A DNA stretch of 64,000 nt from Oligoflexia bacterium (GTDB taxonomy: Bacteria > Bdellovibrionota > Bacteriovoracia > Bacteriovoracales > Bacteriovoracaceae): contig JAAEST010000111.1 in the NCBI GenBank assembly GCA_024229115.1, positions 42,659-106,658 of the forward strand, given 5' to 3'. The first letter of the stretch is position 1, and the number at the start of each line of letters is the position of its first letter. The notes below the pieces were generated by a model, which saw only the letters and a program-made list of their open reading frames with translations, did no database searches and had not been told where the DNA came from. Positions 34,531-44,152 of the stretch are shown piece after piece. The position numbers and the translations under genes are program-made.

Positions 34531-34547
34531 GGTGATGATTTATCACC
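34531..34547 (-). promoter_or_regulatory. hairpin at the start codon of the DUF4430 gene
   Basis: On the minus strand GGTGAT-AAATC-ATCACC lies directly before the ATG. The 5' arm contains the only SD-like sequence, AGGTGAT, so folding would hide it. Confidence 0.4.
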
Positions 34548-34556
34548 TAACAATAT

Positions 34557-36617
34557 TTAATGTCCAATGATATTAATAGACCAATCATCAAAGGTGCCTG
34601 TTTGAGTAGCAGCAAGATCGAAATCATTTCCAAGTCCAGAGCCGAGGGCATCCACTACTTTAATCGTCCATGTTCCTTGAGAAGACTCTTCATAAAAAGC
34701 ATTAGAAAGAATGACAAAGTCAGTAATGTCAGCAACCCACACCGGGCTATCACTTACATCAATTGGAACTTGAAAACTATCGTTAATATTTTTTAATATA
34801 CTCTTTGTTCCACTTGGACTTGTTAACTCAATCCCAAGATCTCCAGGTCTTGGATGAGTAATATTTATTTTAATCTGAACAGCTTCAATCGTAAGATTGC
34901 TCGCAATATACTTCGCACTCGTCACTCCTGTAGAGCTTGCATCAGGAATTGCTTGAGAAACAGTTGTATCATAAGAAGCATTTCCAAAAGCTTCATTTAA
35001 ATGTTGTTGAGCTCCCCAAGAATTTGAATAAGTCTTCGCCATATTAACTGCAGCTGTAGCATCAACGGCTCCAAATCCATAATAATTATGAAAAGAATTT
35101 CCAGCAGCATTGGTGACATAACCTTGTTCATAAACATGCCCAGAAAGATTCATATCTAAACCAAGCGAGTTCAAACTTGGATGTGAAATATTTGAAGTTG
35201 AATAATTAACTTTTGAAGCAGTTTTGGCCAAGATATGTTTAATATTTCTTGCCGTGAGATTTGGGTTTGCTTCCATAATCAATGCCACCACACCTGAAAC
35301 CATTGGAGCAGCACTTGAAGTCCCATTGAATGTATGAGTATAATCACAATCTTCGTTAGATTCTTCTAACCCTTTAGTAAAATTAGTTCCGCTGGCCAAA
35401 GATCGTGAATAGCCAAGAGTACATCCAGATTGATCAGTAGTGACAATCGCTGGATTAAAAGAACCAAACTCTCCTCCAGGAGCACTGACCCAAAGACTAC
35501 TTCCTGCAGAACTATAACTTGCTTTCTCACCCTTCGCATTTAGAGCACCTACAACAACAGAGTAAGGATTATTATTTCCTGTTCCAACATTGGCATTATG
35601 AGAATAACAAAAATACCCATCAGTTCCTTGATCGATGAGATAGGTATTTCCATACTGAATGTCACATTCTAAAAAACTATTTCCTGCTGACTTTATGTAC
35701 ATTTGACCTTTTCCACTTCGTTCATTGATAAAACCATTTTTCAATTGAGCATCATAGACAAAGTCGTGGGTTGAATTACCAGGGAAAAAAGAAGCACCAT
35801 AAGAGTAATTAAAGACCTCAACATTTCCTTGGGCTTGATCAAGTTTAATTGCCGAAGTTTGAGTTGAATCAAGATAATTATAGCCGGCCATTAAGACATT
35901 AGGGGCAATACCTCGTCCTCCAACCTCATTCCAGCCAACAGAACCAATAATCCCAGCAACACTAGTTCCATGATCACCATCCATTCCAGTTGGAGCAGGA
36001 TTTCCATAGTAAGGAGCAGCTAATGTGTAATTCTTAGAAAAATTTGTATAGATATTATTTGAGAGATCGGCGTGAGTGAGTTCAAGACCAGTATCACTTA
36101 TCGCCACTCTAACTCCATTACCTGTGTAACCTTGATTAATAACTGAAGTAACATTGATGTCATAACCAGATGTTCCTCCATTTTGGGCGAAAGCTTCTTG
36201 ACCACTATTACTTAAATGCCATTGATGAGTAGAGAGCGGATCACCAAAGACATAAATGGTAAAAGGGCCGATATCTGTTTTCTTATTTCCTAAGATCGCA
36301 CGAATAGTAATATTATTATAAGCTCCAGGTACTGAAGGATATCCATAAATATAACCAGTATCAGAATTTATACTTAACCAACTAGGACCATTTAATAAAC
36401 TATACTTGGCATTAGCTATGAGTACTGTTGGTTGAAAAGAATAGAAGAAAGACTCACGGCCATTACCTGCAGGTGTTCCAGAAATAATTGGTGATGTATT
36501 ATTGGCCGGCTCAGCCTCTTGTTCTTGAAATTTAGTCGCATCTTTTTTCTTTTCAGTCGCAACACAACTGAAGAGAAAAACCATAAGAATGAGTAAAGTC
36601 TTTAATAGGCGACTCAA
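34557..36617 (-). CDS. subtilisin/kexin-like S8 protease lipoprotein with P domain
   Basis: 686 residues, TTG start with SD AGGAG. Lipobox FLFSC near residue 18. Residues about 40-125 form an Ig-like putative domain (GYIYGYPSVPGAYNN). Catalytic triad: Asp in RVAISDTGLELTH, His in GMDGDHGTSVAGI, Ser in FNGTSSAAPMVSGV. The C-terminal 130 residues are a P domain (ITHPRPGDLGIELTSPSGT ... GTWTIKVVDALG), the kexin arrangement. No obvious I9 pro-domain. Surface-anchored protease, perhaps for prey or matrix proteins (inference). Confidence 0.88.
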   Translation of the reverse strand: MSRLLKTLLILMVFLFSCVATEKKKDATKFQEQEAEPANNTSPIISGTPAGNGRESFFYSFQPTVLIANAKYSLLNGPSWLSINSDTGYIYGYPSVPGAYNNITIRAILGNKKTDIGPFTIYVFGDPLSTHQWHLSNSGQEAFAQNGGTSGYDINVTSVINQGYTGNGVRVAISDTGLELTHADLSNNIYTNFSKNYTLAAPYYGNPAPTGMDGDHGTSVAGIIGSVGWNEVGGRGIAPNVLMAGYNYLDSTQTSAIKLDQAQGNVEVFNYSYGASFFPGNSTHDFVYDAQLKNGFINERSGKGQMYIKSAGNSFLECDIQYGNTYLIDQGTDGYFCYSHNANVGTGNNNPYSVVVGALNAKGEKASYSSAGSSLWVSAPGGEFGSFNPAIVTTDQSGCTLGYSRSLASGTNFTKGLEESNEDCDYTHTFNGTSSAAPMVSGVVALIMEANPNLTARNIKHILAKTASKVNYSTSNISHPSLNSLGLDMNLSGHVYEQGYVTNAAGNSFHNYYGFGAVDATAAVNMAKTYSNSWGAQQHLNEAFGNASYDTTVSQAIPDASSTGVTSAKYIASNLTIEAVQIKINITHPRPGDLGIELTSPSGTKSILKNINDSFQVPIDVSDSPVWVADITDFVILSNAFYEESSQGTWTIKVVDALGSGLGNDFDLAATQTGTFDDWSINIIGH

Positions 36618-36691
36618 TATAATCTCCTGGTACTATTATACCAAACCTTTTCACTCTCCTATTCGGTAAGATACTAGATTTTATTGAGTTT

Positions 36692-37441
36692 TCATTTTAC
36701 AGAGTATGTATTTTCAAGGACTTCGGCCTCAAATGAGCTTAAAAAGTCTTGTTTTGTGAGAATAGATTTTATCTTCTCCCACTGCTCGAGACTACTATAT
36801 TTATAGAATGTGAGGTTTAAATGAGGGAATGTTTGAACTGGTTTTTGAGCGAGAATTTCGTTAAGCGTGTTGAGATCTTCTTCTTTAAAACTTTTAAAGA
36901 AGACTTTTATCTGACCAGTGAGAATACCATAACGAACTTTATCCTTTTTGATTAACCACATGGCCGTTTCAGGTTTTTCATCGGCTCGAATGATGACATG
37001 GGTTCTGCCAAATTGACCAACGATTTCATCTGCATTTTCCTCAGCATTTATTTTAGTTTGAACAAATAAATTCTGGGCCAATAAAAGATTTTTATCATCT
37101 AATTGATTCCAACTCACATCCATTGCATTGAGATTTATAATTTTTGAATGACTTTGATTGAGTTCTTTTTCTATTAATCTCTTTTCAATGAGAGCTGCTT
37201 GTTCAGGTGAAAAGCCTTTCTTGACCCATTTCTTCTGAGTCGCCGTTAAAACTTTTTCTTCTTTATTTTTCTGTCCGAGGTATTGTGCGGTCCTACTCCC
37301 AACTCTTTTGATCAGGTTTGTGTTTTGATCTTTTATGATGCTTTCGTTAAGAATTGGTTGGGACCGTTTCTGAGTGAAGATAAACCATATAATAGGTGCT
37401 ACTAAAACGGGGACAACGATATAAAGACTTTTTTTCTTCAT
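36692..37441 (-). CDS. single-pass membrane-anchored hypothetical protein
   Basis: About 249 residues from ATG 37441 (TTG 37447 is an alternative). N-terminal anchor KSLYIVVPVLVAPIIWFIF, then a charged linker and helical repeat (TQKKWVKKGFSPEQAALIEKRL). The C-terminal part has beta-alpha-beta features ending SSFEAEVLENTYSV. It sits just upstream of the S8 protease, which lacks a visible pro-domain, so a chaperone or inhibitor role is conceivable. Not recognised. Confidence 0.55.
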   Translation of the reverse strand: MKKKSLYIVVPVLVAPIIWFIFTQKRSQPILNESIIKDQNTNLIKRVGSRTAQYLGQKNKEEKVLTATQKKWVKKGFSPEQAALIEKRLIEKELNQSHSKIINLNAMDVSWNQLDDKNLLLAQNLFVQTKINAEENADEIVGQFGRTHVIIRADEKPETAMWLIKKDKVRYGILTGQIKVFFKSFKEEDLNTLNEILAQKPVQTFPHLNLTFYKYSSLEQWEKIKSILTKQDFLSSFEAEVLENTYSVK

Positions 37442-37477
37442 ATACAAAACATTACCATAAAAGGTTACAATTTATAT

Positions 37478-38377
37478 ATGATAAAGTCTTTCTTTAAGAT
37501 ATTTTTAACAATATCAGTTATGCTTCTCTTAACTATGGAGTTGGCCGTAGCTGATGACCAGTTAGTTATCATTCAAGCTGTTAGTAATTCAAAAAGAACA
37601 TTTGCCGTCAGACGTGGTCAAATTCATGGAGTGATTAATGGCCAAGAAAGTCTTTTTACTAATAACTCAGCTAGTTTTAGTGCAACAGCTGTTGAAGTCA
37701 GTAGAGAGTTTTCTGTTTGGGAAATAAAAGATAAACGAGGTAGTATCCCTTTTGAGAAAGGAGACTTCGTTACAGTTAGTAGAAGTATAGAAAATATCTG
37801 GACTGAAATTCCTAAGACTCACCTACTTCCACCTAAAGAACTAAACTTCAAACCTTCAAGTGAATGGCTCGTCAGAGGAACTTATTCTTTTGCTATGTCA
37901 GAATCAGTCTCGGAGACAGAGAGTACTCGTTACACTGGAAGAACTGGTGTTCAATTAGAAATTCTCTACACTAATCGCTTTGCCATTAATTGGGAATATG
38001 GAGTTGGTCTTCGTTTTGATCGTGAAAACTCAAGACTTCAGAACGACCAAATTGATATTCCTACTCAAAGAAACTTAATCGTTGCAGATCTCACTTATCA
38101 TTTTGAAAATTTCAAACGCTCAGATAATAATGCTTATCTCGGTATTGGCTTTGGTTACGGATTAAGCTCGACTACTGTTGATGAATCTGTTGCGACAGGA
38201 AAGGCGTTGATTGCACCAGTGGTGAGGCTTGGTTATATCAATCGAATTGCTGCAAGTTATGCGCTTCTCTTGGAAGGATCAGTTGAAGCTGTGAGTGCCA
38301 GTGAAAGCTTTGAGAATACCGACACTCAACAATCCAACGTCGTTAGTTCTAAAATCTCAGTAGGTCTAAGATTCTAA
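37478..38377 (+). CDS. outer-membrane beta-barrel protein
   Basis: 299 residues. Signal peptide up to MELAVADD, a soluble N-terminal part (about 28-120), then amphipathic strands from about residue 130 (WLVRGTYSFAMSES, NWEYGVGLRF, NAYLGIGFGYGLSS) ending with terminal Phe in SVGLRF, the classic BAM signal. Probably an 8-strand barrel. Divergent from the membrane-anchored gene at 36692. A palindrome follows its stop. Confidence 0.75.
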   Translation: MIKSFFKIFLTISVMLLLTMELAVADDQLVIIQAVSNSKRTFAVRRGQIHGVINGQESLFTNNSASFSATAVEVSREFSVWEIKDKRGSIPFEKGDFVTVSRSIENIWTEIPKTHLLPPKELNFKPSSEWLVRGTYSFAMSESVSETESTRYTGRTGVQLEILYTNRFAINWEYGVGLRFDRENSRLQNDQIDIPTQRNLIVADLTYHFENFKRSDNNAYLGIGFGYGLSSTTVDESVATGKALIAPVVRLGYINRIAASYALLLEGSVEAVSASESFENTDTQQSNVVSSKISVGLRF

Positions 38378-38381
38378 AACT

Positions 38382-38405
38382 GTAGCTGTTCAATTGAACA
38401 ACTAC
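38382..38405. terminator. shared hairpin between converging genes
   Basis: GTAG-C-TGTTCAA / TTGAACA-A-CTAC, a 24-nt palindrome with one mismatch, spans the gap between the outer-membrane protein and the oxygenase and enters the stop codon of the latter. A short T4 follows on the minus strand. Confidence 0.45.
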
Positions 38406-39346
38406 TTAATAAGACCAATTTCTCTTAGTCTTTGATTTAAAAATTCACCCGCAGTGATATCAGCGTACTTTGCACCTTTTCCTACACATGAAGGAAGACA
38501 GTTTAAGTTTGCTTTTGAATGTGGGTGAACAAAGAATGGCATAGAGAATCTCTCACTTCCATCATTATCTGGATTGATCACTCTGTGAGTTGTCGCTGGA
38601 AGAACGTCATTTGTTAAACGAGACATCATATCACCAGTATCAACAACAATTTGACCAGGCTTAGTATTAACGTCTAGCCATGTTCCGTCTCTATCAAGAA
38701 GCTGTAGACCTGAAGCAGTCGCTCCAACTAACATCGTAATTAAATTAATGTCTTCGTGTGCAGCTGCTCTAATTGAATTTGTAGTGTCTTCACCTTTTGT
38801 TGGCGGATACCAAATTGTTCTTAAAATAGAGTTTCCATCATTAACCATGTCTTTGAAAAAGTTTTCAGGAAGATCAAGAGCTTTACCAATGGCCTCAAGA
38901 AGAATCACTGATGTAGTGTCCATAGCATTGTATAATTCTTGGAAAGCTGTTTTAAATTCTGGAATTTCTGTAGGCCAAATATTTTCAGGATAAACACCTT
39001 TATACTGGCTATCATCAGCAAGATCTCTTCCAACGTGCCAAAATTCTTTAAGATCTGGGTTTGGATTGTCTTTAGCATGTTCTTGCTTGAAAGGAGTGAA
39101 TCCTCTTTGACCACCAAGATTCTTATCATAGTACTTCATTTTAGCTTCTGGATCTAAATGGAAGAACTCATGAACATATTCATAGGCCTTATCAACTTTA
39201 GCTTGATCAATTGTATGATCAGTTAAAATAATAAAACCATAATCTTTTAAACCGCTAAAAAGTTGATCTACAAATTTAACTTGATCAGCAGATGATCCGT
39301 TTACATAACTAAGTAGACTTAATTCAGGCACTTGTCTTGTTGTCAT
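38402..39346 (-). CDS. isopenicillin N synthase family 2-oxoglutarate/Fe(II) oxygenase
   Basis: 314 residues from ATG 39346 (SD GAGGAG 8 nt upstream; a longer start at 39373 has none). DIOX_N region LKDYGFIILTDH, then the double-stranded beta-helix with iron ligands His-x-Asp in AAHEDINLITML and the distal His in TTHRVINP, and the RxS cosubstrate motif ERFSMPFF. Oxidises a small molecule using 2-oxoglutarate; the substrate is unknown. Monocistronic. Confidence 0.88.
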   Translation of the reverse strand: MTTRQVPELSLLSYVNGSSADQVKFVDQLFSGLKDYGFIILTDHTIDQAKVDKAYEYVHEFFHLDPEAKMKYYDKNLGGQRGFTPFKQEHAKDNPNPDLKEFWHVGRDLADDSQYKGVYPENIWPTEIPEFKTAFQELYNAMDTTSVILLEAIGKALDLPENFFKDMVNDGNSILRTIWYPPTKGEDTTNSIRAAAHEDINLITMLVGATASGLQLLDRDGTWLDVNTKPGQIVVDTGDMMSRLTNDVLPATTHRVINPDNDGSERFSMPFFVHPHSKANLNCLPSCVGKGAKYADITAGEFLNQRLREIGLIK

Positions 39347-39497
39347 ATGAAGACTCCTCTTATTTGTTATCAATGTTTCTCATTGTTTGAATCTGAGAAG
39401 TTTGTCCCATATGACGCTGTAAGCGTCAACCTGACACAGATCAGCATAGACATTTTTACATAGACTAAGTATTTGAAATAATTGAACTATCAAAAAA

Positions 39498-39538
39498 ACG
39501 TATTCTCAGCATCAGTTTTTTTACTACTGAGAATACGT
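39498..39538 (-). terminator. intrinsic terminator of the KAS III/ligase operon
   Basis: Perfect 12-bp arms ACGTATTCTCAG (39498-39509) and CTGAGAATACGT (39527-39538), followed on the minus strand by a T7 run. Lies 13 nt after the last gene of the seven-gene operon. Confidence 0.85.
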
Positions 39539-39551
39539 GAATATCACAAGA

Positions 39552-40469
39552 TTAAAGCCCTAATAGGTATCTTGTAGCGGCTTTAGGAGCCGTATCTGGA
39601 ATCGCGTGATGAGCACCTTTAATATGAAGATGCTTTCCTTGAATCTCTTTTTTCCAAAGCTCTTTCATTTTTAATTGATCCTCCAAATACTTCGGCTCTT
39701 CCTTTGAAGCAGTCAAAAGGTGAATTTTCTGATCTTTAAAAACTTTTTCAAACTTTAACTTTCTTAGGTCGAAGTCTTTCACAGCTTTTACTTGATGGAA
39801 AACGGCACGATAATAATCTTTTTCCCATACACCAAAACCATGATCTCTTGGTGGCCTATTTCTGTAATACCAAAGATACACTTGATCATAATAATAATTG
39901 GCCCAAAACTGTCCGACTGGTCCCCATAGCTCTAGACCTGAAAGCCAAAGGCGAAAGTATCTTCCTTGTGAGTCGTAGCGATCTAAAGAAATCACTAGAG
40001 GTGACATAAGAACAAGATTCTTAATATCTTCGCTATATTCCATTGCGTAAGTTGAGGCAATAGAAGAACCAAAGGAAAGACCGACAAGATTGAATCTCTT
40101 AAGCTTTAAGGCCTTCGTGATTTCGTTAAGATTGGCGGCCATCTTTTTCAATGTAAGACCATCATATAGCCATTCAGGTTTCCCATCATTTTCTTCCATA
40201 CTAGAAACATAAGAATTATTTTGTCCTGTAAACTCATAGGTAAGAACACTATGTCCGGCAGCATGAAGAGATTTTGCAACTTTACGCCATCTCTTTGTTG
40301 AATAAACGAGACCGTTAACCATTACATAGACTTCTTTATTGGTATCGCCTTGATAGTACTCTACAAAGAGTGATTCTTCGTTAGAGAGTTTAATAAAACC
40401 TTGTGTCACTTCATTTGCTTGAAGAAAGAAACTTAAGCTTAAAAGAAATGAGAGTATTACTGTTTTCAT
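39552..40469 (-). CDS. secreted alpha/beta hydrolase
   Basis: 305 residues with signal peptide MKTVILSFLLSLSFFLQA. Nucleophile Ser in VGLSFGSSIAS, catalytic His in GAHHAIPD, and an extended lid region rich in Trp and Tyr (LWGPVGQFWANYYYDQVYLW). Exported esterase or lipase-like enzyme. Last gene of the operon, overlapping the symporter by 4 nt, so it may release the compound the symporter imports. Confidence 0.8.
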   Translation of the reverse strand: MKTVILSFLLSLSFFLQANEVTQGFIKLSNEESLFVEYYQGDTNKEVYVMVNGLVYSTKRWRKVAKSLHAAGHSVLTYEFTGQNNSYVSSMEENDGKPEWLYDGLTLKKMAANLNEITKALKLKRFNLVGLSFGSSIASTYAMEYSEDIKNLVLMSPLVISLDRYDSQGRYFRLWLSGLELWGPVGQFWANYYYDQVYLWYYRNRPPRDHGFGVWEKDYYRAVFHQVKAVKDFDLRKLKFEKVFKDQKIHLLTASKEEPKYLEDQLKMKELWKKEIQGKHLHIKGAHHAIPDTAPKAATRYLLGL

Positions 40470-41914
40470 AGTGAGTATCCTTTTACGTTAGAATTATTTG
40501 AAAGTTTTGTAATCAGTAAACTGATTATTAAAAATGTGAATGATGCCATCATAGAGTACATGCTGCTTACAGCAGGGTTTTTAACTCCACCAAAAATATT
40601 TAAATAAAGATGACCGAAGAAGCCGATAAGACCACAAATTAAAATAATATTTGAGGATATTCTGGTTTTTGAAAATACTCCAAAGCAAATTGGAACAACA
40701 CTCGCAGCTGCAAGAGCATAGACACCTTTTTGAGCGAATAACCCTACAAGCTGAGGCGGGTTCCACGCTAGAAAAAAACTAATAAGACCAATGACTACTA
40801 AAGTTATTCTAGAGTATCTCAAAGCAGTTTTTTGGTTAAAGTTATTATTTGATAATGGTCGGTAAATATCATTCACGACCATTGATGATAGAGATACAAG
40901 TATTCCATCAAGAGTACTAAGACCTGCTGCTAAAAGAGTTATACTAATAAAACTTAGTAATAACTCACCTAAGAAGATATTTTTAAAAGCATGATTAATA
41001 TAAGTCGCAACGACAGCATCTTGTCTCACTACTTCTAACCCTGCTAACTTAGCATAGAATCCTACAAAGAGCATAAGTGAGAAAACGATCCCGACACTAA
41101 AAGTTGTCAGAAGAAATTTATTAACATCCTTGTCCGATTTAATATAAAGAACTTTTGTCAGAATATGCGGCTGTAGCATCAGAGCAAAAGTGATGACAAA
41201 ACCACTGAGGAAAACTGAAATAAAATCATAATAGAGAACACTTTCAGGATTGAAGACAGAGGCGAAATTTACAGAAACTGAATTCAATGAATTGATAAAA
41301 CCCCCCTCAAAATATTGGAGTCCATGAATGAAAATAAATCCTGAAATAAGGACCATGAGGATTCCTTGAAATGTATTTGTATAAATATGGGCATAACTTC
41401 CACCAATGAGCACATAACTAAGAACAAAAAGAAAACAGAGTGTCAGTGCTAAATGTTGAGAAATACCAAAGAGACTGGACATGAGTAATGAACATCCAAC
41501 AAGAATAAGGACGACAAAAGTAATACTTACCAGATTAATAAAAGCAAAAAAGAGAGAGAGCTGTCTATTTTGATATTTATGATAAATCCAATCTGGGATA
41601 GTAATCGCTCCAGACTGTTCTCCAAAGTTTCTAAACTTTTTAGAAAGTAAAATGAAAGCGACAAGGATACCTAAGCTTGCCGCAATACCATAATGAATAA
41701 AAGCTGATAGACCATGGACATAAACGAAACCAGGATTGATAACAAAAGTCGCTGTAGAAGAAATAGATGCCGCCAGTGTGATCCCAACTATCATAGGATT
41801 TAGATCTTTATTTCCAATAGAAAAACTTTTAATATCTTTCGTCTTCTTCATTCCTTTAAAAGAAAGCCAATAAGTCACAATTATAAAAAGCGAAATTAAA
41901 CTATACTTAATCAT
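40466..41914 (-). CDS. sodium:solute symporter family permease
   Basis: 482 residues from ATG 41914 (SD AGGAG). About 12-13 hydrophobic helices. The SSS signatures GITLAASISSTATFVINPGF (sodium-site helix) and LAAGLSTLDGILVSLSSM are clear. Substrates of the family include acetate, proline, pantothenate and sugars; the acyl-ligase and hydrolases beside it favour a carboxylate, by inference. Overlaps the ligase gene by 8 nt. Confidence 0.85.
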   Translation of the reverse strand: MIKYSLISLFIIVTYWLSFKGMKKTKDIKSFSIGNKDLNPMIVGITLAASISSTATFVINPGFVYVHGLSAFIHYGIAASLGILVAFILLSKKFRNFGEQSGAITIPDWIYHKYQNRQLSLFFAFINLVSITFVVLILVGCSLLMSSLFGISQHLALTLCFLFVLSYVLIGGSYAHIYTNTFQGILMVLISGFIFIHGLQYFEGGFINSLNSVSVNFASVFNPESVLYYDFISVFLSGFVITFALMLQPHILTKVLYIKSDKDVNKFLLTTFSVGIVFSLMLFVGFYAKLAGLEVVRQDAVVATYINHAFKNIFLGELLLSFISITLLAAGLSTLDGILVSLSSMVVNDIYRPLSNNNFNQKTALRYSRITLVVIGLISFFLAWNPPQLVGLFAQKGVYALAAASVVPICFGVFSKTRISSNIILICGLIGFFGHLYLNIFGGVKNPAVSSMYSMMASFTFLIISLLITKLSNNSNVKGYSL

Positions 41915-43388
41915 GGATACTCCTATGAGAATCATTTATTCTTAGATGTTTAGTGGCCATTTCTTTTAAGGCCACTCTATTAATCTTCCCATTGGCCAGA
42001 AGTGGGAATTCTTCTAATCTTGTTACATAATGAGGTTGCTTATAGCGTGAAAGCTTAGGTGTTAAAAAACTCTTAACTTCTTCTAAGTTTGTTTCTTCAC
42101 CACGATAAAAGGCAAGACCCACTTCTCCCCATTTTTCGTCTTCAACAGCAACCACAACAGAATCTGTAATTTTATCAAATTGATTCATTCGCTTTTCTAC
42201 CTCTGCAGGATAGACATTCTCTCCTCCAGAAATATACATATCCTTGATTCGTCCGACGATATAGTAAAAGCCATCACTATCACAACGAGCGAGGTCTCCG
42301 GTCCTAAAGTAGTTTTGAAAGAATGAATTGTGAAAAACTTGATCATTCTTATAGTAACCACCACATACATGAGGGCCTGCAAGTACAAGTTCCCCAACTT
42401 CACCCTGTAAAACTTCCCTACCATCTTTTATAATTTTTACTTGAGAATGAGGCATTGGAACGCCAATTGAACCTAGTTTCGAAATTGCGTACTCTTCGTC
42501 TAATAAAAAGCAATTAGGACCAACTTCGGTTAGACCAAACCCTTGTTTGAACATTAAACCTTTGGTTTGATATTTCTTAATAAGTTCGACATCGCAATAT
42601 GCCCCACCAGAAATTAGAAATCTTAAACTTTTGAATTGTGCGTTTTCAAATCGCTTATCTTCGGCCAATTGTTGAAACATTGTTGGAACACCAAAATAAA
42701 CTGAGATCTTTCCTTGTGCAAAAAGTTCGTAGAGTGTTTCAAGACAAAAACCTTGGGAAATAATAACCTTTCCACCTAGAGACAAGAGAGGGAGGCAGAG
42801 CACATTATAACCTCCTGTATGAAAGAAAGGTGTTTCGATAATCGTTTCATCACTTGATAGCAGCCCCCAAGATTTACATGTATTTTCAGTATTTGCATTA
42901 AGCATTTCACTATGAAGTAAAACGCCTTTAGGCATTCCGGTAGAACCTGAAGTGAAGAGCATTAAAAGTGGATCAATACTGTTGATATCAATACTAAGAT
43001 CAGACTCAGGGTAATTAAAAATACCAATATCTTTAAGTTGTAATGAATCGGCTAAGTGACACTCTTCTTCAGTTAGAACGAGAATAGGCTTTACTTGATC
43101 AAGTATTTCTTTTTTTTCATCTTCCCCTAATCTCCAATTCATTGGGAGGAAGATGGCCCCTAAACGAGCACAAGCAAAGAAAATTGTTAGATGCTCTAGT
43201 CTATTCTTAGCGATAAGACAGACTACTTGCCCTTTTGAGACTTTATTCTTTAGAAGAAAGCTAACCCAGCGATTAACTTCAATTAATAACTCACTATAAT
43301 TAAGAACACGACCTGATCTTAGATCTTCAATCGCTTCTTTAGTTGCAAATTTTTGAGCTGTTTTATTTAAAAAACTTATCCAATTCAT
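41907..43388 (-). CDS. acyl-AMP/acyl-CoA ligase (ANL superfamily)
   Basis: 493 residues from ATG 43388, overlapping the upstream hydrolase in ATGA. ANL motifs: LFTSGSTGMPKGVLLHSE, QGFGLTEVGP, FRTGDLARCD, IVGRIKDMYISGGENVYP, and the catalytic Lys in LANGKINR. Closest in style to MenE and medium-chain acyl-CoA ligases, and clearly a different subfamily from OleC of the other cluster. Activates a carboxylic acid, presumably the symporter substrate or the KAS III product. Confidence 0.88.
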   Translation of the reverse strand: MNWISFLNKTAQKFATKEAIEDLRSGRVLNYSELLIEVNRWVSFLLKNKVSKGQVVCLIAKNRLEHLTIFFACARLGAIFLPMNWRLGEDEKKEILDQVKPILVLTEEECHLADSLQLKDIGIFNYPESDLSIDINSIDPLLMLFTSGSTGMPKGVLLHSEMLNANTENTCKSWGLLSSDETIIETPFFHTGGYNVLCLPLLSLGGKVIISQGFCLETLYELFAQGKISVYFGVPTMFQQLAEDKRFENAQFKSLRFLISGGAYCDVELIKKYQTKGLMFKQGFGLTEVGPNCFLLDEEYAISKLGSIGVPMPHSQVKIIKDGREVLQGEVGELVLAGPHVCGGYYKNDQVFHNSFFQNYFRTGDLARCDSDGFYYIVGRIKDMYISGGENVYPAEVEKRMNQFDKITDSVVVAVEDEKWGEVGLAFYRGEETNLEEVKSFLTPKLSRYKQPHYVTRLEEFPLLANGKINRVALKEMATKHLRINDSHRSIHD

Positions 43389-44152
43389 ATGCAATCCTTG
43401 AAAAAAGGGATGATTTCATTAGTAAATATTTGAGGGTTCTCTAAAAGAGAAGCATGCCCACCGGGAACTTTTTTTAATTGAGAATTAACATAACCTGATT
43501 GAATACGTTGCTGTATTTCCATTGGTGTTAAAATATCTTCGATTCCAACAAGGACCAAGCTCCTTGTCTTCTCTTTATCGAGTAAGATATTAGTTTTTAA
43601 TGCACCAGATATGAGATTATCAACGACCTTAACATCATTCTTCTTGGCCATCTCTTTAAAATAAGTCAAAAGAGCTTGGTTCTTAGCTATAAATGTTTTC
43701 CCAAATATCCAAGGAGTCGTAACTTCGAATCTCAACTCATTACCACCAAGAAGATTCGCTTGTTTCCATGTTTTTAACTTTTCTTCTAATTCAATATCAA
43801 TCTTGTCATAAGAATCAGCAATCACTTGAGCAATTACTTTTTGCTGAAATTTCTTTGAATATTGCATAGCAATTCTTCCACCGTTAGATATTCCTACAAG
43901 AAAAAACTTTTCTAGGTCCAACTTATTAACAATCCTAGCAAGATCATCAACATGATCAGCAAGAAGATAAGGACAATCCGGCTTGAAAGATTGTCCTTGA
44001 CCACGACAGTCATATCTTAAAATATTAAATTCTAAAGACAATTCATCAACTATTTGGTCCCACGAATTAAGATTCGCAAAAAGACCATTAATTAGAATAA
44101 CCCAAGGGGCGTCTTCTTTCTTTGTTAATGTAGTTTCAAAGTGAATATTCAT
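43385..44152 (-). CDS. cytoplasmic alpha/beta hydrolase
   Basis: 255 residues. Oxyanion region ILINGLFANLNSW, RYDCRGQGQS, nucleophile Ser in LVGISNGGRIAMQ, acid Asp in VGIEDILTP, and His in VPGGHASLLEN. No signal peptide. Similar in layout to 3-oxoadipate-enol-lactonase-like and thioesterase-like hydrolases. Its ATG overlaps the stop of the SDR gene by one nucleotide. Confidence 0.82.
   Translation of the reverse strand: MNIHFETTLTKKEDAPWVILINGLFANLNSWDQIVDELSLEFNILRYDCRGQGQSFKPDCPYLLADHVDDLARIVNKLDLEKFFLVGISNGGRIAMQYSKKFQQKVIAQVIADSYDKIDIELEEKLKTWKQANLLGGNELRFEVTTPWIFGKTFIAKNQALLTYFKEMAKKNDVKVVDNLISGALKTNILLDKEKTRSLVLVGIEDILTPMEIQQRIQSGYVNSQLKKVPGGHASLLENPQIFTNEIIPFFKDCI

Noticed and set aside
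38905..39157. Reading frames overlapping the oxygenase gene on both strands
   Set aside because: Shadows of the conserved oxygenase; no SD and no sensible protein features.
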